Assembly: GCA_023079485.1 (NCBI GenBank)
Contig: CM041084.1
Span: 20,364,609 to 20,428,608, forward strand
Length of the DNA stretch: 64,000 nt
Origin: Archilochus colubris
Taxonomy: Eukaryota > Chordata > Aves > Apodiformes > Trochilidae
Direction: 5' to 3'
Shown one piece after another: positions 51,301 to 59,100 of this stretch; position 1 is the first letter of the stretch; every line of letters starts with the position of its first letter. Made by a program: the position numbers and the translations under genes. The notes beneath the pieces were generated by a model. The model saw nothing but the letters and a program-made list of their open reading frames with translations, was not told where the DNA came from and ran no database searches.

Positions 51301-54300
51301 CCTCTGCAGCATGAGGTCTACTTGGGGCATTTCTTGAGTCTCTCTCATTGTACTAAACTGAGATGAGAGGGTGGGTGTACTCAGCAAGGTATTCTGGGTA
51401 TGTATACTCCTACCCAGGTGACTGTGGCAGGACTTTTTAATGCAAGTAAATACTCCAGTATTTGGTAGCTGTATTGCTTTGGAATATGAAGAGCCAGGAT
51501 TAGTATTTCCCAGGCCTGAAAGAGTCCCAGGATTTTGGGTTTGTTTACGTTTCTCCTTGTTTCCCTCTTTGACCCAAGGGTTTTCTTCTCTGTCATTTCA
51601 GAGATGGAGGCTATGAAACTTCTCCTCCTCTCGGAAAATTCTGTGGTACAGAACTGCCTCCTCTTATAATTTCTCATGGTAACAAGTTATGGATAAAGTT
51701 TGTGAGTGATATATTTGGCACAAGAGAAGGCTTTTCAGCAGAGTGGGATGGTACATCAGCAGGTAAAATTACTGCATCAAGTATAAAAGCATTTTACACA
51801 TCTTAATTTCTCACCTTTCCCCCATGTCTTTCCTGCTCCACATCTTCTAAAATCTACCTACTAATTATGTAGCAACGTATCCTCCCGTTGTTAAGGTCAG
51901 GATACAACTTTCTTGATTCTTGGGCTCTTCTTCAAAGGGTGGAATATTCTATTCCCCGTATATTATGTATTTTCAGCTTTCTCGTATGTTTAAGAAAGCA
52001 TTGACCAAGAATTTCATTGAGAGGTTTCTATTGAGTATTAACAATCTATAAGGAGAACTATTCAAATTAGTTTCAAACTAAATTTATTTGATTAAAAAGT
52101 ATTCAACTCTGCCTACATGAAAGCTTTCTTGTAAGGCTTTTTACACAGGTGTGTAGTGAGAGGACAAGAGAAAATTATTTCAAACTTGAAGAGGGGAGAT
52201 TTAAGTTAGACATTAGGAAGAAATTCTTTAATTCGAGGGTGGTGATACACTGGAACAGATTCCCCAAGGAAGTTTTGGCTGCCTCCTCCCTGAAAGTGTT
52301 CAAGGCCAGGTTTGGATGGGGCTTTGAGCAACCTGGTCTAGTGGAAGGTCCTAAAGGAAGATCTTTAAGGTCCTTTCCAACCCTATCTATTCTGTGATTC
52401 TATGGTATGATTGTATAGTTCATATTTCTTGGTGCTATGGGCTGTGAAGCACATCAATTGTGTGAATATCTGATTCTCTATTCTTCTGGGTTTTAAATGT
52501 TGGTTTGGCTTCTTTGATGTTTCTCAGGTTGTGGTGGGACTTTGACAACAGCTTCTGGTGTCTTCATGTCTCCCAACTACCCTATGCCATATTACCACAA
52601 TTCTGAGTGTTACTGGTTGCTCAAAGGAAGCCGGGGAACCCCATTTGAAATCCAGTTTGAGCAGTTCCATCTAGAGTATCACCCCAAGTGTGGCTTTGAT
52701 TACCTTGCGGTATGTACCCTGTGACACTTTGCTCTGTAGGAGACTGCTGAGCTTGATGAATACACGGGCAAGGAAAACCACATGGAGCTTGTCTTCAAAT
52801 GTTTGTAAGTGAACAGGCTCAGAATAGAACAGCTCTGTGCTGACATGCTACCTTCATGTCACAGAGCACTGAGAGGTAAGGTAGCAATGCCTGTGTAGCT
52901 GCTGTTAAGAAAATCATTTATGTCTAGGTAGAAAGGCCACTGAAACAAGAATCTGCCAATATCTTTACATAAGTTTCCTTTTTCTTTTGGTCTAAGGCCT
53001 TAGGATACTCTCTTAAAAATTACAAGGAAAAAGGCACAACAGTGTCAGTAAACCTATTTTCTAATCCCAAATTCTGTATTTGAATTGTTGCATGTATTAT
53101 TTTAATATTTTTAATAGAGTTGAAACAGAGCCCAGTTTTCCCCTTTTGGTGAGTAAGCCACTGGAAACCCACAAGTATTTGGTTATTGGCTTCCTGTTTT
53201 TTCACTGATTTTCTCGTTTCTGAACTGTCTGTCAGGCGTCCTCTGAGCAGGAATAGAATTTAACCTCTTGTATACCCAGTTACAATTCCCTAAGCAGACA
53301 CTTGCCAGAAGGAAAATACTTGGATTCTTAATGCCTTTATTAATGCTTTATTAATTTTTAATTTTTTTTTTAATTTTTAAGGTGTATGATGGCAACAGCA
53401 GTAATGCTGAACAGCTAGGTAAATTTTGTGGGGATCAGATACCACAACTCATCCGTTCCAGTGGAGAAAGCATGTATGTGAAACTAAGGACAGATAGCTC
53501 TCTGCAAGGTGGAGGATTTTTAGCCAAATACAAACAGGGTAAGTATGTGCAAGAAGATGAGAAAAACATGTATCTACAATTCAGCTTGTTCCTGAAAATG
53601 GTCCTTGCAGCGCACAATCTTATCTATTTATGAGCAGAGGACAAAATATATATAGACCATATTACTGACCCAGATTGTTCAGTCAATTATAATCTGAAAA
53701 TCATAAGGAGAGCTAAGAATTATCTTGTCATCTACCCCTGGTGAAGATTATCTCCTCCCTAGAAGCAAGCTGGTAACGTAGCCCTGCTTCTATTAGCTGC
53801 ACCACTGGCACTTACCACTCCAAATTTACTCAGAACTACAAGAAGTCTGTAACAGGGTAGATTACACTTTTCTTGCTGTTCTGCTCACCCAGTGTCCTGA
53901 GTTTTTAACACAGAAGACAGATAGAACAAGCTTCTCTGCTTTTCTATTTGCTGTGAGGCAAGATGGCAAAGGATGAGTTACCTTCAGCCATCCTAGATCA
54001 TTGCAGGTGCTTAGGATCATTTAGCCTACCTGGAACACTTCAGAAAATTTCATTTTTTAATATCATATGGCAAGAGTCACATTTTTCTTTCAAGCATTTT
54101 TTTTTGCAAAAATAAGCTTACCCCAGAAATATATAACATTTGAAGAAAAATCCAGGAAGATACATGACATGTTAAAGTTATTTTGTTCCCAGTCATAACC
54201 TTCAATGTTGTCCCAGGGTTTACTTCTCTCCTTGTAAACTCTAGCTTACGTGGTGAAGTGCACATTTGAAGACATGGAATTTCATCACAAGGTATTTGCA

Positions 54301-56162
54301 GGCATCTTTGCTTACCATAAATATGACCTGGTCAAGTGATAGGAATTGCTGTAAGTTTATAGACATTAAGTTGTCTTATGTTTGGACAACATTGAATTAT
54401 GAACAAAACAAGGCAATTCTTTCACACATGTTGCATACAATAATTAGAAGAGTGAGGGAGCTTTGGCTCCCTCATTCCTAAAAGATATCACACATTTACC
54501 TTTCACGGGCTTACCAGGCAGCAAAGTCCAGATGATATATTAGAAAAGGTTTCTCTCTTTTCTCAAGTTAAACATGAAGAGCACATTTAAACCATTCAGG
54601 TGTAAAACCTGTGCTATCAGATAACGTGGTTTACATTTTACGTTCATATTTAATTCCCGAAAATGCATCAGAGAAAGCTTTCAATGGCTTGTCCAAAAGC
54701 CAAAATTATGTAGGAAGTAGTGGTATAAAATAAGGATGTTTAGATGTTAGCTGTGTTTATGTACATGAAAGAAATGTCATTGTGAATAGGAAAACTTTGC
54801 AAAGGAAAACCTAGTATCAAGTTAACATTCAAAGGCACCTTTGTGTGTGGTATGTTTTTAATAAAATATGGATGGCAGGGTGTAGCAGCTCTTACCCATC
54901 TTGGATTCTTTAAAATTTATTATATGCTCCTTATCCTGTCTTTTCAAACAGTTGTATGTTTCAGTGTAACTTTGCAAACAATCTCCACTCCACCTGACCA
55001 TGACTTTCACCTATATCCTGAGCGTTTTGAAGTTGTAAAAACACATATCTTGCTGCTCTGTAAATCATTTGCAAAGAATAGGAAAATATGCAGGAGGTAG
55101 CTGTATTATCCCTAGTGACAGACAATAGAAGAGTTTTACAAGTGAATCTCAGCTATTTTTGCTGTTCAAGCACTGCAGATTTGCTGTACAAAGCTAACAG
55201 CCTGTCCTGCTCCCCACCTCCTTGTGCATTAAACTGGTCTGCTCTCAGTACACATTGTGTTCAGACAAGGGATTGCCCACATTGAGATGGGTAAATTGGA
55301 TAAAGGAAATTTAAACTCACTGACCTAATACCATAACTGTAATTTCACTCTTTAGCTAGTTTAGTGGTTTTTGCATTTTCTTGCCCTTTAGAGAGAGCTC
55401 TTATTACTCTAAACAAGTGCCCAATTCTGATGCTAGGATGTTATTGATGAGTCACAACAAAAAACATAGCTTAATTTTAAAGATTTTCATTACCACTTCT
55501 AGCTCCTGGAGCTAGAAAAAACAATATAAGTAGTATAATTTACATTTGTGGTTTTATAGGTTTCTTCCAGTTTGCTGGAACCATAAGTCACACTGTTAAC
55601 ACAATCCCCAAACTTTTTCAAATGAAAGGGCAAATTTCTCTTTTCAGTTTTTTTTAAAAAACATGTCTTAGGAATAACCATGTATTCAGAATTAAAGGAA
55701 ACTGCCCAAAATATATATAATACAGATAGTGATGAGTTTTCAAGTGTCAGAAAAGAAGGATTCAGGTTTGAAAAGCTGGGCTTGTGTTTGCAACATATGC
55801 AATATGTTCTTCCATAGGTTGAAATTTTCTTAATGTGTGATTTCTCTAATCTGTGATTAAAATATTTATCACCTTGAAATGCTATCAGAAACTTCAATTA
55901 GTATTTTTTTTTAAGTGGGTTAATAAGAACTGCTTACTATGAGGTTTATCTATGTGTGATTTTTTTTTTTTCAGTTTGTCAGGAAGTACTGACTGTTAAT
56001 CGTAGCCATGGCATTTTGGAAAGTTTAAATTATCCAAATAATTACCCATTAAATGAGCATTGCAGCTGGACTGTCCAAACTACAAAAGGGAACACACTCA
56101 ACTATAGCTTCACAGCCTTTGATTTAGAGGATGGATCTGACTGTAACCGTGACTTCTTGAAG
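15278..56162 (+). CDS. CUBN: CUBN (cubilin), exons 1-27 of a longer gene; N-terminal 1,343 residues
   Basis: Cubilin is a large peripheral membrane endocytic receptor of proximal tubule, ileum and yolk sac that binds intrinsic factor-B12, albumin, transferrin and other ligands with amnionless and megalin. Twenty-seven exons splice in frame to 4,029 nt (1,343 codons). Predicted order: signal peptide (about 1-22), propeptide ending in KRQKR (30-34), coiled-coil region (about 70-130), eight EGF domains (about 133-470), CUB1-CUB7 (about 475-1280) and the first half of CUB8 (to 1343). Mammalian cubilin has about 3,620 residues and 27 CUB domains, so roughly 63% is missing to the right. The start is the only upstream in-frame ATG that opens a signal peptide, with G at -3. 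Exon phases all agree. All introns are GT-AG except intron 23, which is GC-AG. Confidence 0.95.
15551..15680 (+). CDS. CUBN: CUBN exon 2: N-terminal region
   Basis: The exon is 130 nt with acceptor ATACAACAG and donor CCAG|GTGATA. It encodes residues 40-83, beginning [20 protein letters not shown] and ending in [10 protein letters not shown]. This is the region of cubilin that assembles the trimer and contacts amnionless. Confidence 0.9.
16039..16131 (+). CDS. CUBN: CUBN exon 3: coiled coil
   Basis: The exon is 93 nt, both ends phase 0. It encodes [20 protein letters not shown] and [11 protein letters not shown] (residues 84-114), with heptad-like spacing of I, L and V. It fits the N-terminal helical trimerisation segment of cubilin. 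The donor is CCAAG|GTGAGC. Confidence 0.9.
17126..17164 (+). CDS. CUBN: CUBN exon 4: 39-nt microexon, end of coiled coil
   Basis: The exon is only 39 nt, flanked by CTTTTGCAG and GAGCAG|GTGAGT, and encodes [13 protein letters not shown] (residues 115-127). It is phase 0 at both ends, so skipping it would keep the frame. The residues continue the coiled coil from exon 3 without a break. Confidence 0.88.
17959..18060 (+). CDS. CUBN: CUBN exon 5: EGF1
   Basis: The exon is 102 nt and encodes residues 128-161, including [18 protein letters not shown] and [10 protein letters not shown], most of the first EGF domain. The sixth cysteine is in exon 6. The acceptor is GGTTTCAG and the donor is GGAAG|GTGAGA. 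Confidence 0.93.
18938..19041 (+). CDS. CUBN: CUBN exon 6: end of EGF1, start of EGF2 (calcium-binding type)
   Basis: The exon is 104 nt: [16 protein letters not shown], then [14 protein letters not shown]. It finishes EGF1 and opens EGF2, whose DVNEC start is the calcium-binding EGF signature. The donor is CTACAG|GTAACT, phase 2, and the split codon is completed as serine by exon 7. Confidence 0.93.
19042..22471. other. CUBN intron 6, 3.4 kb
   Basis: A moderately GC-richer stretch at about 19,620-19,810 carries overlapping open frames on both strands (up to 129 codons, minus) without any recognisable domain. I see no CR1 tail and no other gene. Confidence 0.65.
22472..22598 (+). CDS. CUBN: CUBN exon 7: end of EGF2, start of EGF3
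   Basis: The exon is 127 nt with acceptor TTCACCATTAG. It encodes [12 protein letters not shown], then [19 protein letters not shown], and ends at AACAAG|GTAAGG. It completes EGF2 and starts EGF3, which is longer between cysteines than the others. Confidence 0.92.
22599..23976. other. CUBN intron 7, 1.4 kb, with a possible regulatory stretch
   Basis: No gene is present. About 23,430-23,780 is rich in homeobox-like (TAATTA, TTTAATT) and forkhead-like (GTAAACAACA) words, with little simple repeat. It is a candidate enhancer only. Confidence 0.5.
23977..24145 (+). CDS. CUBN: CUBN exon 8: end of EGF3, most of EGF4 (calcium-binding)
   Basis: The exon is 169 nt. It completes EGF3 ([18 protein letters not shown]) and encodes EGF4 from [12 protein letters not shown] to CDPCPTG. 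DIDEC is the calcium-binding EGF start. The donor CACAG|GTACCA is followed about 24 nt later by a run of nine G. Confidence 0.93.
24848..24979 (+). CDS. CUBN: CUBN exon 9: end of EGF4, most of EGF5 (calcium-binding)
   Basis: The exon is 132 nt with acceptor CTTTTTAG. It encodes [20 protein letters not shown] and a continuation to CGLCPPG. DIDEC marks EGF5 as calcium-binding. The donor is CCAG|GTAAAA, phase 1. Confidence 0.93.
26168..26263 (+). CDS. CUBN: CUBN exon 10: end of EGF5, start of EGF6
   Basis: The exon is 96 nt: [20 protein letters not shown] then [12 protein letters not shown]. The acceptor is CTCTGAACAG and the donor is CCAG|GTAACA, phase 1. EGF6 begins VDIC rather than DxDEC. 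Confidence 0.92.
26778..26899 (+). CDS. CUBN: CUBN exon 11: end of EGF6, start of EGF7
   Basis: The exon is 122 nt and encodes [20 protein letters not shown] then [20 protein letters not shown]. The acceptor is the less usual CATCTCCCAAG; it is the only nearby AG that keeps frame and cysteine order. The donor is CTTG|GTAAGT, phase 0. Confidence 0.88.
26936..27037 (-). repeat. CR1 LINE 3' fragment, minus orientation
   Basis: The sequence reads AATCACAGAGTGTTAGGGGT, TGGAATGGACC, CCAACCCCCCTGCCAGAGCA and GGGCCACCCAGTGCAGGTCA. This is the reverse complement of the avian CR1 3' end. It is truncated and shows old substitutions. Confidence 0.88.
27855..27930 (+). repeat. CR1 LINE 3' tail, degenerate
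   Basis: The words GGACTTGGTAGTGTTAGGTT and TTGGTTTCAATGATCTTAAG, then GGGCCTTTCCCATGTTCTGTG, match the diverged end of a CR1 subfamily in + orientation. The boundaries are approximate. Confidence 0.7.
29165..29351 (+). CDS. CUBN: CUBN exon 12: end of EGF7 and EGF8 (calcium-binding)
   Basis: The exon is 187 nt: [19 protein letters not shown], then [20 protein letters not shown], to [12 protein letters not shown] and a short linker. NIDEC marks EGF8 as calcium-binding. The donor is CAAG|GTATGT, phase 1, the phase at which every CUB module of this gene starts. Confidence 0.93.
29352..31066. other. CUBN intron 12, 1.7 kb
   Basis: This is AT-rich intron separating the EGF block from the CUB block. 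I see nothing beyond scattered A/T runs. Confidence 0.75.
31067..31185 (+). CDS. CUBN: CUBN exon 13: CUB1, first half
   Basis: The exon is 119 nt with acceptor TTTCTACAG. It encodes [20 protein letters not shown] to [11 protein letters not shown], the first disulfide-bonded half of CUB1. The donor is AACAAG|GTAAAA, phase 0. The exon 13/14 split falls earlier in the fold than in later CUB domains. Confidence 0.92.
32415..32649 (+). CDS. CUBN: CUBN exon 14: CUB1, second half
   Basis: The exon is 235 nt: [17 protein letters not shown] to LGKYCG and [10 protein letters not shown]. The usual aspartate before the aromatic (C..DYLE in most CUB domains) is replaced here (VFLQI), so the calcium site looks lost. 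The acceptor is CTTGTTAG and the donor is CCTG|GTAAGT. Confidence 0.92.
33474..33655 (+). CDS. CUBN: CUBN exon 15: CUB2, first half
   Basis: The exon is 182 nt: [20 protein letters not shown] to [15 protein letters not shown]. It has the standard CUB opening with the E and D calcium ligands. The acceptor is TTCTGTTAG and the donor is TAGAG|GTAAAG. Confidence 0.94.
34415..34577 (+). CDS. CUBN: CUBN exon 16: CUB2, second half
   Basis: The exon is 163 nt: [19 protein letters not shown] to [20 protein letters not shown]. The third calcium-ligand aspartate (SDD) is kept, so CUB2 should bind calcium. The donor is CCTG|GTAAGT. Confidence 0.94.
34793..34980 (+). CDS. CUBN: CUBN exon 17: CUB3, first half (tandem acceptor)
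   Basis: The exon is 188 nt from 34793 (or 191 nt from 34790): [20 protein letters not shown] to [15 protein letters not shown]. The acceptor reads TAGCAG, a NAGNAG pair, so an extra alanine may be included before DPS. The position of the second calcium ligand is N (SNYIE) rather than D. The donor is CGAG|GTGATT. Confidence 0.93.
34981..38772. other. CUBN intron 17, 3.8 kb
   Basis: The intron contains a GC-rich island (35,700-36,420), a possible conserved stretch (36,530-36,900) and an A run at about 37,683-37,700. No gene is supported. Confidence 0.65.
35700..36420. other. GC-rich, CpG-poor island in intron 17
   Basis: About 700 bp is strikingly richer in G and C than the flanking intron, with many CAGGG/CTGGG words but few CpG. 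It carries the longest open frames of the window (172 codons minus, 163 codons plus), which are low-complexity in Pro/Gly/Ser. It could be an unrecognised transposable element or an isolated GC patch; I cannot decide. Confidence 0.4.
38773..38929 (+). CDS. CUBN: CUBN exon 18: CUB3, second half
   Basis: The exon is 157 nt: [19 protein letters not shown] to [18 protein letters not shown]. The acceptor is GATGACTAG after a long T-rich tract and the donor is GTTG|GTAAGA. The domain's fourth cysteine is in KFCHS, where most domains have YCG. Confidence 0.93.
39544..39722 (+). CDS. CUBN: CUBN exon 19: CUB4, first half
   Basis: The exon is 179 nt: [20 protein letters not shown] to [15 protein letters not shown]. 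The usual LE before the third cysteine is IR here, so the first calcium ligand is missing. It contains the NTTT sequon. The donor is TTGAG|GTAAAG. Confidence 0.93.
40195..40357 (+). CDS. CUBN: CUBN exon 20: CUB4, second half
   Basis: The exon is 163 nt: [19 protein letters not shown] to [20 protein letters not shown]. The third calcium-ligand position is A (FRAS). Together with exon 19 this makes CUB4 a likely non-calcium CUB. The acceptor is GTTCCTCAG and the donor is CACAG|GTAAAG. Confidence 0.93.
40599..40815 (+). CDS. CUBN: CUBN exon 21: CUB5, first part
   Basis: The exon is 217 nt: [20 protein letters not shown], then [18 protein letters not shown], to [22 protein letters not shown]5-CUB8 is the intrinsic factor-B12 binding module in mammals. 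The first calcium ligand (E of LE) is A here (FNLAFDYRC). The split into exon 22 is later than in other CUBs, with phase 2 donor GGAAG|GTGAAT. Confidence 0.93.
41831..41961 (+). CDS. CUBN: CUBN exon 22: CUB5, last part
   Basis: The exon is 131 nt: [20 protein letters not shown] to [23 protein letters not shown]. The third calcium ligand D is kept. The acceptor is TTGCTGCAG and the donor is AAAAG|GTAATA. The next intron is about 8 kb, the longest complete one here. Confidence 0.93.
44847..44868 (-). repeat. C-rich tract with G-quadruplex potential on the minus strand
   Basis: Runs of four, seven and six C are separated by one to three bases. On the minus strand this gives enough G-runs of three or more for a quadruplex. 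An A-rich block follows directly. Confidence 0.6.
46178..46292 (+). repeat. Direct repeat copy 1 (~115 bp)
   Basis: It starts GTGCAAAAAGGGGAGTGCCA and runs through AAATGAATCCAGTTACCA to TTTATGCTTTTC. It matches 47,125-47,240 almost base for base, with a few substitutions and small indels. Confidence 0.9.
47125..47240 (+). repeat. Direct repeat copy 2 (~115 bp)
   Basis: This is the second copy of the 46,178-46,292 unit, about 0.95 kb downstream in the same orientation. High identity over the whole unit with sharp ends suggests a local duplication rather than two members of a dispersed family, though the latter is possible. Confidence 0.9.
49941..49980 (+). repeat. (TA)n microsatellite upstream of exon 23
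   Basis: Two runs of alternating T and A are interrupted once by CGC and end about 36 bp before the exon 23 acceptor. The tract is probably length-variable. Confidence 0.95.
50017..50203 (+). CDS. CUBN: CUBN exon 23: CUB6, first part, with GC donor
   Basis: The exon is 187 nt: [20 protein letters not shown] to [16 protein letters not shown]. The exon must end at CAG in 50201-50203 to join exon 24 as IRDGGYE, so the intron starts GCAAGC, a GC-AG intron. No GT in frame would work. The acceptor is TTTTTAAAG, with a (TA)n tract just upstream. Confidence 0.92.
50204..51601. other. CUBN intron 23 (GC-AG), 1.4 kb
   Basis: The intron begins GCAAGC and ends ATTTCAG. It contains a CR1 reverse-transcriptase fragment near its start. 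No other gene was seen. Confidence 0.85.
50318..50480 (+). mobile_element. CR1 LINE ORF2 reverse-transcriptase fragment
   Basis: An open stretch reads [20 protein letters not shown] then [18 protein letters not shown]. The [18 protein letters not shown] motif is the early reverse-transcriptase region of non-LTR retrotransposons, and its wording is typical of avian CR1. It is a short internal piece with no 3' tail nearby and is not functional. Confidence 0.85.
51602..51762 (+). CDS. CUBN: CUBN exon 24: CUB6, second part
   Basis: The exon is 161 nt: [20 protein letters not shown] to [20 protein letters not shown]. It keeps both the fourth cysteine (KFCGT) and the third calcium ligand (SDI). 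The acceptor is GTCATTTCAG and the donor is GCAG|GTAAAA. Confidence 0.94.
51763..52527. other. CUBN intron 24, 0.77 kb
   Basis: A CR1 tail occupies about a third of this short intron and ends about 120 bp before exon 25. I see nothing else. Confidence 0.8.
52145..52406 (+). repeat. CR1 LINE 3' end, ~260 bp
   Basis: The element is in + orientation and includes GAGGGTGGTGATACACTGGA, TTTGAGCAACCTGGTCTAGT and a TCTGTGATTCTATGG end. It codes in one frame for a remnant of the ORF2 C-terminus ([20 protein letters not shown]), which explains the 82-codon open frame here. It is the longest CR1 piece in the window. Confidence 0.92.
52528..52709 (+). CDS. CUBN: CUBN exon 25: CUB7, first half
   Basis: The exon is 182 nt: [20 protein letters not shown] to [15 protein letters not shown]. 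The calcium ligands E and D are present. The acceptor is GTTTCTCAG, about 120 bp after a CR1 tail; the donor is TTGCG|GTATGT. Confidence 0.94.
52710..53381. other. CUBN intron 25, 0.67 kb
   Basis: The intron ends in a T-rich tract interrupted by TAA before the AAG acceptor. I see no repeat family or gene. Confidence 0.75.
53382..53538 (+). CDS. CUBN: CUBN exon 26: CUB7, second half
   Basis: The exon is 157 nt: [19 protein letters not shown] to [18 protein letters not shown]. The acceptor is the AAG type (AATTTTTAAG) after a T-rich tract; the donor is ACAGG|GTAAGT. The third calcium ligand D is present. Confidence 0.94.
53539..55974. other. CUBN intron 26, 2.4 kb
   Basis: This is AT-rich with no recognisable repeat family. 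A 132-codon minus-strand open frame (55,499-55,897) has no domain and is taken as chance. Confidence 0.7.
55975..56162 (+). CDS. CUBN: CUBN exon 27: CUB8, first half
   Basis: The exon is 188 nt: [20 protein letters not shown] to [15 protein letters not shown]. The acceptor follows a run of twelve T (TTTTCAG) and the donor is GAAG|GTACGT, phase 0. The matching second-half exon (expected to begin with a YDG-type motif) was not found before 64000. Confidence 0.93.
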
Positions 56163-59100
56163 GTACGTACTCAGATTTCAGAAACAGGACAAAACATGTA
56201 TTCTCTGATAAAGAGAAAAAAAAAAGAATGCAGAAGACCAGGAGGAAATAATCTTATCTAAATGTAGTTATTAAAACTCAAGCGTAAAGACGAAACAATT
56301 TATCATTGGTTCCTCTGCAATCAGCAGAGACCAAAGCATTACCAGAAAGCATTTTTGCCTACAGGAAGACAGGTGTTTGCAATAGGGAAGGGGAATCACT
56401 TTGCAGGCACCTAGATTTGCTACAAAGAGTCTAGGTACTGCCCAAGATTAGATGCACTGGCTTTAAGCGTGAAGTGAGATTCAAGGATTTCTGCTTCATA
56501 TAAACAAGAAATTCCTAGATTAGTAAACTGATTGCAAATGGTTGCAATCAGCCTAATTATTTTGGCCTTTGTTTTTATCTGCGAAGAAGTGGGGAATGTT
56601 AAGAAAGTTTAAAAAGAGTTATTTCTGTATTTTTAAAGGGAGAATTACCATGTCTCCTGTTTATGTTTTCCTTCACACAAGTAATCTTCTTTTTTAAAGG
56701 AACTGAGAGAAACTGAATTTGCTCCCGAACAAAATGAGAATTTTTTAGCCCAGTAAATCATCCAGTCAATCATAAGCCAAGTACCCTTTATTTTAATTTA
56801 CTTCAAAAACTTTAGGACAACTGAAAATATATTTATTCTCAGTTTTGTGCTTTGCACTGTGGGAAGTACAGTGTACTCATGATCACTACTATACTAAGAA
56901 TTATAATCTCCTGCCTACAATTTTCCTGTTTTTCTGAACTAATCCAGACTTCAGTTCTTCCCCTTGTACAGCATGTACTTCATTTTTTGCACAGGAGGAG
57001 CTGAAATTTAGAGTGTTAGAGAAGACTACTTACAGCCAAAAAGACGGCTAAGGAATAGTGCCCACATTTCTGGGGTAACTTACTTGCACTGGGGTCTTGC
57101 AGAAAGTCCAGAAGCAGGCCTGATATGGACTAGTCTGTTCCTGCCAGATGTACTCCCTTGCTCCCTGTACCTCTTACTATGCCAGCTTTCACAGCTCAAA
57201 ACTGGTAATCAGCTGTGAAAAGCAGTGTTCTTTTAGCTTTTTTCTCTTTGTGTCAGGGATGGAAAGTAAGAATAGACACGTGAAGAAAATAGACAAGGGA
57301 GCACTGTGTTGAGAAGTAACTATTAAACCCTGTTCATTTTTTGTGAGAAAGCTGTAAACACTGGAGCCAAGTGTAGAGGCCAGTGCTAGTCTCAAGATGC
57401 CTAAATCCTTGATCCATGAAAAGCAGGAGCCCTGCACACAGTAGGCAGCCAGTAAGGAGCAAGAGACTTGCCAGAAGATGCTATTCTAGATGTAAGTCAA
57501 GGCTGGAAGAATAGTGCCAAAGGCAATGACCTGATCCAAAGCACTTTTAAAAAAAACCAAAAACATATCAGCAGGAATGAGGAGACAGGGAGCAGAAGAG
57601 TACTTGCACTCTTTGTTTTAACAATTTTTCAGGGCTTCCAATCAAAGAAAATACAGACTGGATGAAAGAGGTATACAGAGGAAAATGCAAGAGAAAAATA
57701 GAGTCAAGGAAGCGTGTTAAGGAGACTTTATTTTGTAATTCATGGTGACATTACTTACAAATCTTTCTCCAAATGCCGTTAAGAAATCCCACTTGGAAGA
57801 GCAGTTCTCATCTGGTTGTTGCACACTGCATAAATATGTGCCATAGTGTAAAAAAAGAGGACAAGGTTGAAATGCTCAGGGAATGGAATAATGTTTGCTC
57901 CCACCCTCCGTCTTGCAAAAGGGGAACATGTTGGCAAGGCTGAGAGTTCTCTGTGGTGTAGGGGAAAGGGGGAATCATCTGGAACAAGTGTGCCTTTCAC
58001 AGACTGCAGATATTTGGGTCTTTTCTGTCTGAAATCCATGTGGAGTCTGAGGCCACTGCAAATGGGTAGAAAGGTTAATAAAAAGAAAAAAGACTTGTAG
58101 TTGTTCAGCTAAGATAAATGACTTTTCTGCCATCTGCTAGTTTTGAGATTCTTTTATTGCAAAGAGTCCTAAAAGGGGAAAGCTCTGATGCCCTGGCTGA
58201 GAGTAACACTGGGAAAAATAGGGGTATAATCCCGTTCACTGTAGTCCAAGTGGGTGGTGAATGAACCATGTGCCAGATCACTTCACCATTTTCTTGGAAG
58301 AAGCAGGAAGCAGTTACTCAGTTTCTGTATAGTTCCACTCAGAAACCAGAGTAGCCGCTGATCCTGATTAGGTGCTCTTTTTCCCCAGAGGAGTTTTTAG
58401 ATGCCTCTTCTATCTTTTGGGTTCAGTGGCAGCAACTCTCCCTCCTCAGCCCCTTGCAGCCCCTTGCATCATCCTACTTGTCTTCTTGTCTCAGTGGCAG
58501 CCCTAAAGAGAGCAGCCTGATGCTCTGTGGCAGCTTGCCGATGGCAGGCTTGGTGACAGTAGTTATTGCTGGAAGGCTGGGGATGGGAAGGACAACAGTT
58601 AGCTGTTAGGTTGCATTAGGTGATGATCCCAGTTGTGGTGAAAGAAAGGGAAAGTGGTATGTCAGGGAGGATGACAGGATTAAGTGTTAGGTTTGTTATG
58701 GCAAAGAGCTGACCTGCCTGAGCAGGGTAGAGTCAAGACATTGCAAATGTCTCAAGCAAGACTTCTGATTTTCTTTAAATCTTTCTGAATTCTGAAGGAG
58801 AAAATCATGGTGCTTGGTGCTTGAGTATGGTGGACAGAGTACTCAGTGTTCCTGAGTACTGTTGGACCTGGCCCACTAGACAAAGTGGCTTTGGTCCCTG
58901 TCTTCATACTGGAAAAGGACCCACTCTTCACCTTCATGCTTAATTATGACTTACATTTCTGACATAAACCTGCATATAGTTTACAAGAAGATAATTTTCC
59001 ATCACGATAAATTCAGTCTGATATATACAGAATATATTAATTTGCTATTTGCTCCCTGGCTTTATTTCACGTGTGAGTCAGAAATTAAATATGTAGTATG

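Noticed and set aside
52149..52397. 82-codon + open frame before exon 25
   Set aside because: It is the remnant C-terminus of CR1 ORF2, part of the CR1 tail, not a host gene.
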